Below the pieces are notes generated by a model. That model was not told the origin of the DNA. It saw only the letters and a list, made by a program, of their open reading frames with translations, and ran no database searches. A stretch of DNA of 64,000 bases from Harmothoe impar (taxonomy: Eukaryota; Annelida; Polychaeta; Phyllodocida; Polynoidae): contig OX381715.1 of NCBI GenBank assembly GCA_947462335.1, forward strand, positions 41,330,650 to 41,394,649, read 5' to 3'. Position 1 is the stretch's first letter. Every line of letters begins with the position of its first letter. The translations under genes were made by a program, and so were the position numbers. Positions 22,188 to 33,790 of the stretch are shown here, in pieces.

Positions 22188-22559
22188 CAGGGGTAGACAC
22201 TAACGCTGGCCCGGGAGCCAATGGCCCGTGATTTTGAGTCCGGGCCCGTAGTTTTATTCAGAATTACCTTCCTGTGGGCCCGGGTGGCCCACAGGAAATT
22301 TTGCAAGATATTTTATAGGAACATACCTAATAAATGTAGTCACGTCATATGTCGTTGGAAAGAGAAAAATGCAAGCAAATGAAGGAATTTGGTGTCATTT
22401 GAAAATAGATAAATCAGAAATATATATGATTTTCTCTTTGAAAAAAGTAAAATGTAGTCCGGGGCTGTCCCTGGCCCACAGCCAAAAGTCCGGGCCCATA
22501 GATTATTGGAGCTACGGGCCCGGGTGGCCCACAGTTGAAAAAGTTAGTGTCTACCCCTG
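22188..22559. mobile_element. hAT-type MITE with target-site duplication
   Basis: A 372-bp element with perfect 17-bp terminal inverted repeats: caggggtagacactaac on the left, its complement on the right. It is flanked by a direct TTGGG (22183-22187 and 22560-22564). CAG...CTG ends are typical of hAT transposons, although hAT duplications are usually longer than five bases. The interior has 'gggcccgggtggcccacag' words in both halves and no coding capacity. Confidence 0.82.
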
Positions 22560-22564
22560 TTGGG

Positions 22565-23885
22565 TATGAATTATTTTACAATGGACATGAAGGGTATAAC
22601 CACACTGAAAAGACATGTTCTTGGGAGTCTGTCAGTATCAATTATACTGTTATATTATACAATTGTTAAATCATCTATGTAGTTGTAGGGCAAGATATAG
22701 TTGATTGGATTCCGTTTTGAATGCGTTTTCCTTATGACAAAACTCAGGCTTGAGCCATTTAAGTGATTAATAAATGTATTTTTTCTCCAGACATCTCAAA
22801 GTATATGATGTCTACTAATATCATCTAGCAATTTCGACATTTCTTTCGAATTATTTCCCCCTAATATTGACATCTTCGTGTCTCAATCATTGTCAGTGTG
22901 GTGTTTTATCAAAGAATCTCAGACACATTTATAACTATTCAGTGACACATATTAGGGTTAAGGCACCCTGAGTCGGACAGACACCTTGAGTCGGACACCA
23001 TTGCCTTAGAATTGCCTATCCAATGTAAATATTTAATCTTTTATGTCATCTAAAGATGGAAGCTCAGGGGATTTTCCTTCTAACAAATAAAATATACCAA
23101 ATATTATCAACCTCATACATGGTTTTGTGAGTGCTTGATCTTGGGCTGTTATTGATATATTTTCAACATAGAAATCATTGCGAAACGGAGCAATTGGTTT
23201 TCTTATCCTATCTATTCCAGCTTTCTCTCTATGGTTAAAGCACTCCTTTGGAGATTTAGGGGAAGATATCTATTTTTTGTGATAGTTCAAATCGATAAAT
23301 CGAAATAAATTACCCATAATCCTTTGAGAGGGGAGATTCCACATCCAGTTATACCCAGTAAGACAACTTTAAAAAGAAGATAATGTTTATCATTAATATG
23401 ATAAGCTATTATGGCTGTAGATATGTTGGACTAAATCAGGAAAAATCATTAAGGGGCTCGCTTTAGATCTACCTGACCCAAAGTATCATTGTCATTATGG
23501 GTATTATGAGCCCTAAATGCTAATGTGTTGTTCCATCCCTAGGAATGTCTGGATTATATACTGGCTTCCCACGGGTTCACCATGGCAAGATTGTCTCACT
23601 AACAAAACAGTCTGACTCTAGGATCATTTCTGGCTTTTGAAATCAAGGTATTAGAGGTTGATTAATTTATACTTAAGGATTGAAACTGATTGCAATTTCT
23701 TCAGGAATATGAGTTAACAGATCTCAAAGGTGGTCACCTCCTAATTGCCCAGGCGCGTCCAAAACGGGTGCCTCTACCCTATTCAACTTGGCAAGGTTTT
23801 TGTGAGCATCCAGAATTTGCACTCAACAACTTAAATATTTGGAAACGACTTCATTTCATGCTTTTCTGCTTTCTCAATAAAGGGA
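22565..23885. other. Non-coding stretch, nothing clear
   Basis: AT-rich sequence. A repeated word ctgagtcggacag / ttgagtcggacacc at 22968-23000 links to the family at 6610-7075 and 35331-35431. No gene supported. Confidence 0.5.
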
Positions 23886-23887
23886 TG

Positions 23888-24240
23888 AATCTTACCTTAG
23901 AAACTTGCGTATAAGCCTACCTTGCGTATTTAGCTACACACCTTAATCTAAGAAATCATATAAGCCATACAGAGGTTCTGAGATTATGGCAATTTGAGTC
24001 CTATAGTATACATCTAGAAACTCGTGTACAAGCCACAGCTTGACTTTGTACTGATCCTATAAGCAGCACTGGCGATCTGACTTGCATCCTAGCCGCAGGC
24101 TTTACACAAGGTTTTACGGTACCGTAAATGATCGCGTAGAAGCAGCGACTAGTACGTGAATCAGATCGTCGGTGCAGCTTGTACAATGATCCCAAGGTCT
24201 AGGTGAGGTTCATAACTGAGTATAGTAATAAATTCGCAAA
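23888..24240. mobile_element. Degenerate copies of the 'accgtaaaacctcgc' family, two head to head
   Basis: Words such as 'ttgcgtataagcc', 'cgtgtacaagccacagc', 'cctataagcagcac' and 'gatctgacttgcatcctagc' match 11412-11553 and 11815-11922. At 24109-24128 the closing 'ggttttacggt' meets an opening 'accgtaaa' directly, making a small palindrome between two copies. Confidence 0.5.
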
Positions 24241-25360
24241 AATTATACCCCCTGTGAGGATTTTCTCAAAGTCTAGATGCTGCTGTACGCAAGTTAGTTT
24301 TAAATACGAGAATTTAAGGTAGTTTCTATATAGGTCAGTACTACCATGTACCAGCATGGGGCCGCCATGCTACAAGGAACATTGATTGATTCACAAATCT
24401 AAATTCCATGTGAGTAGTAGTAACCCTGACACCAGAATACTAATTGATTTTGTGGCTTAGGGACTGATCATATTCAACAACAGAGGAAGGCCTTGGTGGA
24501 ACGAGGCAAAACTAAATTTTGGTCCCACACACAAGAGGGGTCAATTTTTCCCCCTTTCACTCCCTGATTGGATCAAATTTGCGTGCGGCCGAGCCCTTTG
24601 AGCTATAATAATAGACTGACTTTTTCACTAAATTGGGGTGAAATTACTTGGTCTCCCCTCCATCAGGAGGGTTTCTAATCTGCCCCCCCCCCCAATCTCA
24701 AGGGGTAAGAATTTATGTTGTCCTTTAAAATCCACCAGCCCCTCCCCCCCCCTGTTGTTAAAGAATGACCCTTCCCTTACTAGCAGTAGTGGTTGCTATG
24801 CAGAGTGACTATCAATATTAATCCTCTCAGTCTGCAATTCATCATACATAAACTATTATCCAGTTGGATCTATATATGGCCCAATACATTTGGGTTTGGC
24901 ATGGTGAGTCTTTATCCAATACATTTTTTTAAGAACAATTCTACATTCTGAACTTTCAATGTCTTAGGATAAATAAATGTGGGTTGGTGGCCTTCCAAGG
25001 CCTGATATGCCTGCCCACAATATTTGCTAACAATTAACTTGGCAGAAATAATAGTCTGAGTATCCTTATTCCTGATTCATTGAGTCGAAGGCCGACTCCA
25101 TTCACGATAGTTCATTGGAGCCGGAAAGGCCGATATTTCCTGCAAAAAACACAAGTGTAACATATACTTTAAACAGTTATCTACAAGTCTAGGGTATTAT
25201 GCATGCTGACACTTATTTCAAAGTGCTGTAAACAGAACTTTTGCTGACCACTATCTCTCTCCAGAATGTCCAAAGGCCCAATTGTGGTCCCCCCGACTCC
25301 AATGAATCATGGTGAATAGAGTCAGCCTCGACAAGGTCCATGTAGCGTCACACCAGGTGA
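24241..25360. other. Non-coding stretch with C-rich tracts
   Basis: No gene supported. 24590-24780 is related to 19500-19690 and carries two poly-C runs. Confidence 0.45.
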
Positions 25361-25368
25361 CTATTTAA

Positions 25369-25760
25369 CCCTTCAAGGATAATGCCTTAATGCTCGAATG
25401 CAGCACTGGCGAGCAACTCGCCAGGGCTGCATTGATGCATCATGCTGATCCTATAGCAGATTTGCCTGCTGTTCCACCTACATGTTTGTGTAACGGACCC
25501 CAGATATCACCGAGAGGACTATGAAGGCAGTCAATTACACTGGCTGCAAAACTCTGCAGGTTACCCAACTCAACCCTTTACGGGCCGCAACATGCTTTAA
25601 CCATTTAAGGACAGCATGTAGCTAAAGGATGACATTTATTGTCATGAACCTCCGGTGCTGCATTGGTGCATCATGCCGACCCTTCAATCCTGTCTAAGGG
25701 TCTGCCTAATGCATAAATGCAGCACTAGAGACTTACTCGCCAGGGCTGCATTCATGCATC
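25369..25760. mobile_element. Two TTAA-family MITE copies in tandem
   Basis: The first opens with TTAA + CCCTTCAAGGATAATG at 25365 and includes gcgagcaactcgccagggct. A second opens with 'ttaaccatttaaggacagc' near 25598 and includes 'gacttactcgccagggctgc'. Right ends are degenerate. Confidence 0.6.
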
Positions 25761-26860
25761 ATTTACCCTATATATAAAATGGATTAGTCTTTCGCTGGTT
25801 TAATTTCTCATTTTTTTACTGCTTCAGCTACAGTAGCCTTGGGGTACCAGATGAAGCAAAATTCTCAGTGTATGAACCAGTTAGGAAAGTTCAAGCTAGC
25901 TCGACTGGTAATTCTATTATGATAGAATTAATGTTTTAAGGAAGTTGTATATGATAATCATTCTCCCAACCAACTATTCTCATAATTTAATTTGCAAAAG
26001 GAAAAATGACACCCAATACAGAAGAGAATACACATAATCTCGCACAGAGTGCATGGCAACAAGAGACGAACGAGATCACTGCAATCCACCATTGTTTTCT
26101 ACTCAAGTAACACATCTAAATGACATATATCCAGTAAAAGAGTTGTCAAATGGAACGAATTACCATAGTATATATCCTAATTGTTACTCCTGTTAAGTTT
26201 CACATTAAAATGATTGTAAAAGCTTGAGATATCTGAGCTGAAACCTACCAAGTGGCACTCCGAGAGAATCTGTTAGGAGAGTGGAGTCGCTATGGCCGCT
26301 GGGTTGCCATAGTGAGAGTGCATTGTCATCTGGGTCAGAGGGACGCAGGGAGGCTCAAGGAGTGATCATTGCCGCGCCGTTCCTGTGGTCAGTTGGGGTT
26401 GGGGGGTGAGCATGGGACATTGTCGTATCAATGAAGGCCTATTTTAGGTATCTAAAGGCTAGATCTAATCCCGACGTCCCCTACAGGCCCTATATTTATA
26501 TTGCTTTTTTTTTTGGGGGGGGGGGCTGAATCCAACGCCGAAGGCGCTGGTGACCTCTAATAAAGGGTAATGTCCTCTGCCTTTTGCAATGCCGATGCCT
26601 GAATGTAAACGTAGGTGAACGTACTCATGATCACCAGGGCTGCCCTTATGCATTATGCTGATCCTTTGGGAGTGTATCAACCTCACAGAATCGGCATGAG
26701 ACTTGTATACAGTCTTATTAGTGTATTCTAGAATACAGGAGTTTGAGATTATGTTTATGTATTTGTGGGTCACACTTCAGAAATGTTCAAAAACTTCATC
26801 AAAAACCTTTATGAAAAGTCACCCTTTTTTGCTGCACTGGTCTGTAGGGAGTAACTGGCC
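25761..26860. other. Non-coding stretch with a further MITE fragment
   Basis: A degenerate MITE fragment lies at about 26635-26705 ('ccagggctgcccttatgcat'). A T/G homopolymer junction is near 26505-26525. No gene supported; nothing here looks like the upstream end of the gag ORF that follows. Confidence 0.45.
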
Positions 26861-28243
26861 ATGGCTCCACTCATATATCAGGATGACAAAAGCTCGGGCT
26901 CCACTAGGGTGTCACAGATACATGCGAAACGTGGCGTTTTTTCAATCATTTGTTCCAAAAAAGATCGCTTCATTCAGCCTCATTTCGCGACAGTAGAAGC
27001 GCCGCAGTGGTCGCAGTGGTCGCAGTCGGCCGCAATCACACCCGGAGCAGCGAGTGGCCTACCTCTTCATGCTTCGGTCTCGCCTTTGTTTACAAATGTG
27101 AATGATGCGATTCATCCTGGGGTACCGGGTAGCGCCACGCTTCCTCTGGGGTGCCCGGGCAGTGACACGCTACAACATGGCTCAGGCCAGCAGCAGCCTG
27201 CAGTTCATTCCTATGCAGAGTTTCTGCAGTGGAAGCAGCAGCAGCAACGGTGGGCTGGGTTGGCAGGGGATGTGACCCCTTCTACCCAGTCTACTCTACA
27301 CAGTCAGCAACTCCTACACCATCAGCAGCCTCCTGCTCCCCAGCCAGGGGTGAGTCAGGCGGCCATGGACTTTATCAAGCAGCAGCAGCAGATCCTGCAG
27401 ATGCAGCAGTTGCATCTGCAGCTACAGCAACCGTCACATCATCATCCATCACAACCCGACCCAAGTCAGGGCTCCAGGACCCTTCAAGCTAGTCTCGGGT
27501 CTGCCGGCCTGAATGCTGCTTCACTTGGGCTGATCGGAGGAGACTTCAACAACCTGTTCTCAGCCCAGGGTGGAGTGCAAGGTATGGATGATATGTTTGT
27601 CAAAGACATGCATTTTAATGCGGAAGCTGGCAAGCGTAAGCAATCAGTTAACTGGCATAGACCGGATTATCACCTAGAGTTGTATAAAAAATTCTCGGAG
27701 ATGTCTCTGTGTGAGCTGTTGTACGGTATGCAGGGCGTATATGAAATGCTTCTAGAGAAGAATATCCCGGAAATTCTGGCTTCCTGGTACCTTAAGCACA
27801 TGAGGTATATCAAACTGAAGGCTCAGACTAACTGCTTCCCGGTCCTCCAGCTCGCGCTCTATGACCAAAAGGTGGTCACCAGGGTCTTAGAGCGGAAAAT
27901 CCCGAGCTTCGTCGGAGGAGATAAGATGTCAGTACAGGCCCATCTCAGTGCCGAACACATGTGTAGATCGGGTAGTCAGGGTAACCAGCAGGCGGGTGAT
28001 CAGCAGGGGTCGCAGAAGCGCAACAAGCGCAGAGGCAATGTAGGTCCAAGGTTTGACGAGCGAGACAGTGACCAGAAGGGCTACACTAACATATGCCTTA
28101 ACTGGAACTACTTGGAATGCACCCGAGAAAACTGTGCCCGCTACCACGTGTGTAAGCACTGCGGGGATGGACACAAGGGTGAGACCTGCAGTCTGGACCG
28201 CACCAACCAGGCTCCTCCCCAGGCTTTACTTTCTTTTAAATGA
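26861..28243 (+). CDS. Stand-alone DIRS/Ngaro-type gag ORF
   Basis: An intact 460-residue ORF with an ATG at 26861. The N-terminal third is low-complexity with Gln runs (QWKQQQQRW, IKQQQQILQ) and His-rich patches. Residues of about 265-370 look folded and helical ('ELYKKFSEMSLCELLYGMQG', 'PVLQLALYDQKVVTRVLERK'). The C terminus has two zinc-binding-like motifs in tandem, C-X7-C-X4-C-X3-H then C-X2-C-X3-H-X4-C. The second element's gag in this window (60940-61923) has the same pair. No RT, RNase H or recombinase follows, and I see none of the terminal repeats of the 12-18 kb element. It may be a 5' remnant, a non-autonomous element or a host-captured gag. Confidence 0.7.
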   Translation: MAPLIYQDDKSSGSTRVSQIHAKRGVFSIICSKKDRFIQPHFATVEAPQWSQWSQSAAITPGAASGLPLHASVSPLFTNVNDAIHPGVPGSATLPLGCPGSDTLQHGSGQQQPAVHSYAEFLQWKQQQQRWAGLAGDVTPSTQSTLHSQQLLHHQQPPAPQPGVSQAAMDFIKQQQQILQMQQLHLQLQQPSHHHPSQPDPSQGSRTLQASLGSAGLNAASLGLIGGDFNNLFSAQGGVQGMDDMFVKDMHFNAEAGKRKQSVNWHRPDYHLELYKKFSEMSLCELLYGMQGVYEMLLEKNIPEILASWYLKHMRYIKLKAQTNCFPVLQLALYDQKVVTRVLERKIPSFVGGDKMSVQAHLSAEHMCRSGSQGNQQAGDQQGSQKRNKRRGNVGPRFDERDSDQKGYTNICLNWNYLECTRENCARYHVCKHCGDGHKGETCSLDRTNQAPPQALLSFK

Positions 28244-28332
28244 AAAACATGGAATCACTGTTAAGTGGACAAATTAAAAATCAAAACAATCTTGTAGATT
28301 ATTATAATATTGATGGTTTTGGTAATGAACAA

Positions 28333-28465
28333 TGACGGATGCATTATGACGACCATACATAGTTGATACACTCCCATCATGATGCACCAAAGCTGTTACT
28401 CATCTGGCCTACTTTTGTGCATCATGATAGCAACCTTTGCTTGTGGCAACATGCCGTCCTTAAAT
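28333..28465. mobile_element. Degenerate TTAA-family MITE
   Basis: Holds 'gacggatgcattatgacgac', 'tgatgcaccaaagc' and a closing 'catgccgtccttaaatggg'. It lies 90 bp after the gag stop. Confidence 0.5.
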
Positions 28466-30090
28466 GGGGCAATAATTACCAGAAAACTAATACTGTTTAA
28501 TAATTGTTGACAAGTTGGACAATTTATTCAAATGAATTTTCAATAAATCTGGCAAATTGTCCTGCATATCCAGGTTCATTCGGCATTCGCATGGGATCCG
28601 CTGGACAATTTACGAAAAGAATTTGCTGGATCAATTGATTCCAGACATTTATTTACCATATAATAGCAGACAGTTACAGCTACTAAATTTAAATGATATT
28701 GCTTATCATAAAAGGTATATTATTGCACAGCAAAGTATATGTTCATTGAACCACTATATGCCAAATGCATGTCCACTCTAGAGCAATGATTCACACAAAG
28801 CAGATTATCCATGTTTTAATCAGCATCACAGTAAATCATGATTCTATAGAAAGAGGTTGATGTATGTATCATAATAAGCACCAAACCATTGCCCCTATGT
28901 GATTGACGATAGAAATTTACTATTTTTCAAGGTCAATAATGAGGGGAATGAGAATAGCAGAAACTCTTCCACTAGTCTATGGTAACCACCCATTCTGTCA
29001 CATGCCACTGACCATATACACTGAGCATCAGCCTATGCCGCCATCTGCAAAACATGAGCATCAGCCTATGTCGCCAAAAGCACTCTCATACAAGGGTCAG
29101 GCCCTGCTGGACTATAAAAGATGGGTCAAGGGCCATTTCAGTGAGGGTCAGGCTATGCTGGACCTTTAATAACAGGCTGGACTATTGCAAAATTACTTGA
29201 CAGTATGGCTATGCTGTCCACTCATACCAGAGTCTGACAAGGCTGGACTCTTGGAGGCTGAAAGAGACTCTCCATGGAGTCCAGCATGGCTAGAATCTGG
29301 CATGAGGATCCAGCATCGCCAGACTCTAGTGCTCTTTTGGTAAGTCCAGAAATGCCTGATGCTCATCTGGTTGGGTCCTGCAATGCCTGGACCTCAACAA
29401 AATGTCTGACCCTTGTAGTAGAGTCCAGCTGACTCTCATATTTCTCAGAGTGTAGCACAGGTAAAGGTACAATCCCTACACTGCATGCACCATTAGATGT
29501 ATGCCGAGCAAATGAGCTACTCACCAGCACTGTATTGGTGCATCCTGATGTCAAATGTGCATCACTGCATGGGTGTTTGCATTTAAGTAAATATAAGATA
29601 CATTTGAGGAGCTCTAAGTTAATTAAACCACGGTGGAAGACAAAGGAGTCACACCTTGATTAATTCGAATACCCTCAGGTAACTGAGGTGCCACATAACC
29701 ACTGCCCACTGGTCAGGTTATCACACCTCGCCTTGACCTTGTGGGGCAGTGGTTGTATGGCACAACCCTGCTCAGGTGTAGCTTAACTAATACATGATAC
29801 CATGTAAAGAACGGCATTTGAATTGCTTAAATGACATTTAATTGGATTACATATACCGGTATGCTTAAAATGTTCCCTCAAGTGTATCTAATTGACTTAA
29901 ATGCAAACATTGATGCAATGAAATAGGCCTTGAATCACCACGCCACCCATAGAGCAAGAATGGCAAGGGGAACGACTAACCCTTATATCTTGTATCATCG
30001 CTGTTTCAAGGGATTATTTTATATATTCAAAGGAGACCAGGTCAGAGGAAGAACGAGAAAAGGATTTGATGACAGGCAAGAGGTACCTTG
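28466..30090. other. Non-coding stretch with degenerate 'ccagcat/gctggac' repeats
   Basis: Between about 29020 and 29440 short words (gagcatcagcctatg twice; gggtcaggccctgctggact and gagggtcaggctatgctgga; several gtccagcatggc variants) recur in both orientations. A MITE fragment is at 29505-29560. No gene supported. Confidence 0.45.
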
Positions 30091-30094
30091 TTAA

Positions 30095-30666
30095 GCCCTT
30101 ATCCTACAAAATTGCCCTTATCCTACAAAATCATATAGGTTTGTAGGATAAGGGCTATCAGTCATGCCCTTATCCTACAAAATTTGCCCTTATCCTACAA
30201 AACACCTGTTATGCCCTTATCCTACAAAATTGCCCTTATCCTACAAAAATATATAGTTTTGTAGGATAAGGGCAATCAGTCAAGCCCTTATCCTACAAAA
30301 TTGCCCTTATCCTACAAAACCTATATAAGGGAGGGTATATAAGATAAGGGCCTAATGAATGCACTTCACCCAGAAAAATCTTATTCTTATATAATTCACA
30401 AGGAAATCTAGTAGGATAAGGGCTTGAGTGATAGCCCTTATATTACAAAACCTACTTGATATAGGTTTTGTAGGATAAGGGCAATTTTGTAGGATAAGGG
30501 CTTGACTGATTGCCCTTATCCTACAAAATACCTAGGTTTTGTATGATAAGGGCAACATTTTTGTAGGATAAGGGCAAAGTTTGTAGGATAAGGGCCTGAC
30601 TGACAGCCCTTATACTACAAAACTATACATTTTTGTAGGATAAGGGCAATTTTGCAGGATAAGGGC
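30095..30666. repeat. Palindromic array of 22 gcccttatcctacaaaa motifs
   Basis: Eleven copies of gcccttatcctacaaaa (F) and eleven of its complement (R), some with one or two changes. F starts are about 30095, 30114, 30166, 30186, 30213, 30232, 30284, 30303, 30434, 30512 and 30605. R copies end at about 30155, 30273, 30352, 30423, 30482, 30501, 30553, 30575, 30595, 30647 and 30666. The left half reads FFRFFFFRFFR. The right half, reverse complemented, reads FFRFFFRFFRF, so the whole is a large inverted repeat centred near 30380. Outer ends are gttaagccctt and aagggcataac. Confidence 0.92.
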
Positions 30667-31930
30667 ATAACCTCTCCGAAAAGACTCAACCCACCTACCA
30701 CCCCAGTTAACAAAAAAAGGTGTCAAACGTTTAGAACGTTTCTCTATGGCTCCGCATTATGACCAAATGTTTTACAACGTTAAAAACGTTATTTTGACGT
30801 AGAATAACATATATTCGTTAGCTGGGAGGGTGTTTGGTTCTCCGTACACACAGAGTGGCACGGCCTGTGTATGTGTATCAGACAGCTCTATAGGCTGGTA
30901 CACAAAGAGGCACGTCATCATGTAAATACACATGGGTAAAAACCACTCCTCCTCCAGCTGAGGTGAGATCTATAGAGCCCTGCTGGTACAAACATATACA
31001 CCACTCACTCACTACCATCCACTCACTGTACCAAGGCTAAGACAAATTTCTGTTTTGTTCATGGGCAAATGATAATGTCGGTAGGTCAATAATTTACCAC
31101 TTTTTACCCTAAAGGAAAGTGTGTGTTTTTTTTCAAAAAGGTCCAGATTATTTGGTTTGACAATACTTTCCAGAATTACCTTGGTGCTTTAATAGATACG
31201 AGTACGCGGAGATGAACTTTACTCTACCTGGAGTAAAAAATAGCTGACAAAAAAAGTAGAGAAACACAAGTACATTGTTACTTAACTAAGGCCAGGATAC
31301 ATGTTTGTTGTGTTCATAGGCCAATAATACGGTACGTTCGGTAGGTTGATTTATCTTAGCCTGCTTTGTGCTAATTTTTACTATAATATTTTCAGATAAT
31401 TTGACATTTCTTACTCGAAATTAAAAGCTCCTTTGCTTCAAAAAGGTCCAAAGATGTTTAATGTAGCGCCTAAGTCTCTCAGTACGGAGCAATACAGGAC
31501 TAACTCAGAACCATCCACCCACTATACTCAGTCTCCAAGAACACAGCAATTTCTCAGTACACAGCAATATCTCAGTACACAGCAATACAAACCCCACTCA
31601 GGACCTAGATCTACTCTATACATAGTCTCTTCGTGTAGAGCAAAACCTGACTCCTGAAGAGGCTGAAAAAGTCCAACTTAGTTGTTGTTACGGCGGCGGT
31701 ATAATTAGACATTTAACCTTAGATTAAGCTTAAGGGAAGCTAATTTTGCAAATGTTCGAATCTTCAGTGTAAAACAGATGATCGTTTGTCTTAACAAAGC
31801 TTTTCAGGACTTATAATAGTAATTCGACAGATGCTGGGAGATGAAATATAGATAAAGAGTAGCTAAACACAAATACATCTGGCAGAGTCCGGGCTTCACT
31901 GAGGTTAACAGAAAAAAAGGTATTAGAGTG
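30667..31930. other. Non-coding stretch
   Basis: No gene supported. A 17-bp unit, 'tctcagtacacagcaata', is repeated two to four times at about 31474-31588. Confidence 0.5.
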
Positions 31931-31933
31931 GTG

Positions 31934-32605
31934 TAAAAAGGTCAACACATAATCTGTGTGGAGTAGTAATGGGGTGTGGGTGTAGTGAGACGCTCAACGA
32001 GTGAGCTGTAGATGTGATCACCTTGTGGTAATAATGTTGGTGGGTGGTGGGGGCTGATTAGGCTACAGGGAGGATTTCCTACAGCATGACTACTACTGTA
32101 TCTGAGTAACTTCACTCAAGAAGTGAGCTCTTGCCGCGATTAAATAGGCCAAATGAAAAAAAAGTCTGTTTCAGGTAACATGGGCAGAAAGTCTAAGGTC
32201 GGCGGAATTCATTTTTTAAACTTTTTTTACAGGCCCTCTACGATACCATTAAGTTGAACAAAAAAGTGTAAAAGAGCTGTCAATAATTGATTTTCAACTA
32301 TCGAATTGGAGGCTGACAAAGACTAAATTGGGAGGCTGATATCGGCTAGCTATAAATAATAGATGCAGTGAGTGACTACGCTGAATCTGTAAGCTGTCAG
32401 AGTATCTATTTGTTCAGAGAAACCATACATCTACTAACAGTATCTAGTGTAAGGGTAGAACATACACTAATACATCTGGCAGAGGCATAAAAAGGTCAAC
32501 AAATAGCCTGTATAGAATAGTAATGGGGTGTGGGTGTAGTCACTCAAAAGTGAGCTGTAGATGTAATCACCTTGTGGTCATCATGGTAGGTGGTGGGGCG
32601 GGGGG
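31934..32605. repeat. Direct duplication, about 120 bp, 554 bp apart
   Basis: The block 31934-32055 (aaaaaggtcaacacataatc ... gtgggtggtggggg) recurs at 32488-32605 with scattered changes. Shared words include 'gtaatggggtgtgggtgtag' and 'gtgagctgtagatgt'. Confidence 0.75.
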
Positions 32606-32799
32606 AATAGACGACCGGTGAATTATTGTCTCTATCTTTACAGTATAAGTGAAATGTTTACATGATCATCCATGGTTGGTGTACCATTACTTGTCAAATT
32701 CTTAAATTTGAGAATGTATACTCTGCATCAGTCAATGGGATGTTAAGCTACCTAAACAATAAAATTAAATTAAAACACCAATGACAAAGGGTCTTTTAC

Positions 32800-33235
32800 A
32801 GCTAGTTTTCCTGCAACAAGGTTATCTGTAGAGCATTGACATTGTATGCAGCTTTTCGGCAGGCCCTGGCCTCATTAAAGCAATGAATGTTATTCAACTT
32901 TTCCAAGCATTCAGCAAAGTTTAGTGTAGTCACACCGAAGACTAATACTTGATAAAAAGTGTTAATTTGGTACAGTAAGAGCTAAGCACAACGGGTTGAG
33001 GTGGCGAGTGGGTAGAAAGGGGAGGGGGTGGACTATATACCGAGAGGAGGATGAGTACAATAATTATGTACAAATGTTATCAATGGCTTACCAGTGTAAG
33101 TTTTCCTGCAACATGTTTATTGAGAGAGCGTTCATCATGCATGCAGCTTTTCAGACGGTCCTGCCGTAATGGAAAAGTAAACACAATGTTAGTTCTTCCA
33201 GGCAGTCAGCAAATTAAGTCACATTGTAGTCTGAT
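32800..33235. repeat. Direct duplication, about 140 bp
   Basis: 'gttttcctgcaacaaggtta ... tgcagcttttcggcaggcc ... agcattcagcaaa' near 32803-32918 recurs as 'gttttcctgcaacatgttta ... tgcagcttttcagacggtcc ... aggcagtcagcaaa' near 33099-33213. Confidence 0.7.
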
Positions 33236-33257
33236 ACTGGATAAGAAAAAGTTGATA

Positions 33258-33340
33258 ACTACTATAAAACCTCGTGTACAAGCCGCGGCAAGTCAGATTC
33301 CTGGTGAGGCTTATAGGATTGGCTAATACACAGTTTTTAG
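33258..33340. mobile_element. Fragment of the 'accgtaaaacctcgc' family
   Basis: 'ctataaaacctcgtgtacaa' then 'gccgcggcaagtcagattcc', one end only. Confidence 0.5.
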
Positions 33341-33579
33341 ATGTACACTGCAGAACTACAGTCGCCATAATGATCGCCGTGTCACGACTTGGGAAAATCT
33401 CCAGAACTGGGAAGAGAGGGATCCTGGGAAAGTGTAGACAGCAAAAAACCTATCATACTTGAGATAACATCTTAAGTCTGAGTCCTGAGTTTATCCCCAG
33501 ATTCACACAGGTTTATTTCCTAAGTCTCATTCTCAAGTTTTTCTCATGATTTGCACAAGTTTTTTCTAAGGTCTGGTTC

Positions 33580-33790
33580 CCAAGTTATTCCTGTGATTTC
33601 CACAAGCTAAAATTCTCAAGTTATGGCTCCCCAGCAGATTGGCACCTGTTTCTCCCAAGTCATAGTTCCCAAGATTGGCACTTGTTTCTCCAAAGTCATA
33701 GTTCCCAAGATTGGCACATGTTTCTCCTGAGTTATGGTTCCCCAGATTGTCACTTGCCACTCCCAGGATATGGTTCTCCAGTTGGAAACT
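33580..33790. repeat. Degenerate ~36-bp tandem repeat
   Basis: Four or five variants of 'cccaagattggcac' + 'tgtttctcc(a/t)aagtcatagtt' between 33600 and 33760. Looser copies extend up to 33480, and similar wording at 34880-34990 suggests an older spread. Confidence 0.6.

Noticed and set aside
30095..30666. CRISPR-like array
   Set aside because: Repeats occur in both orientations, spacers are short and themselves repeated, there are no cas genes, and the DNA is eukaryotic.
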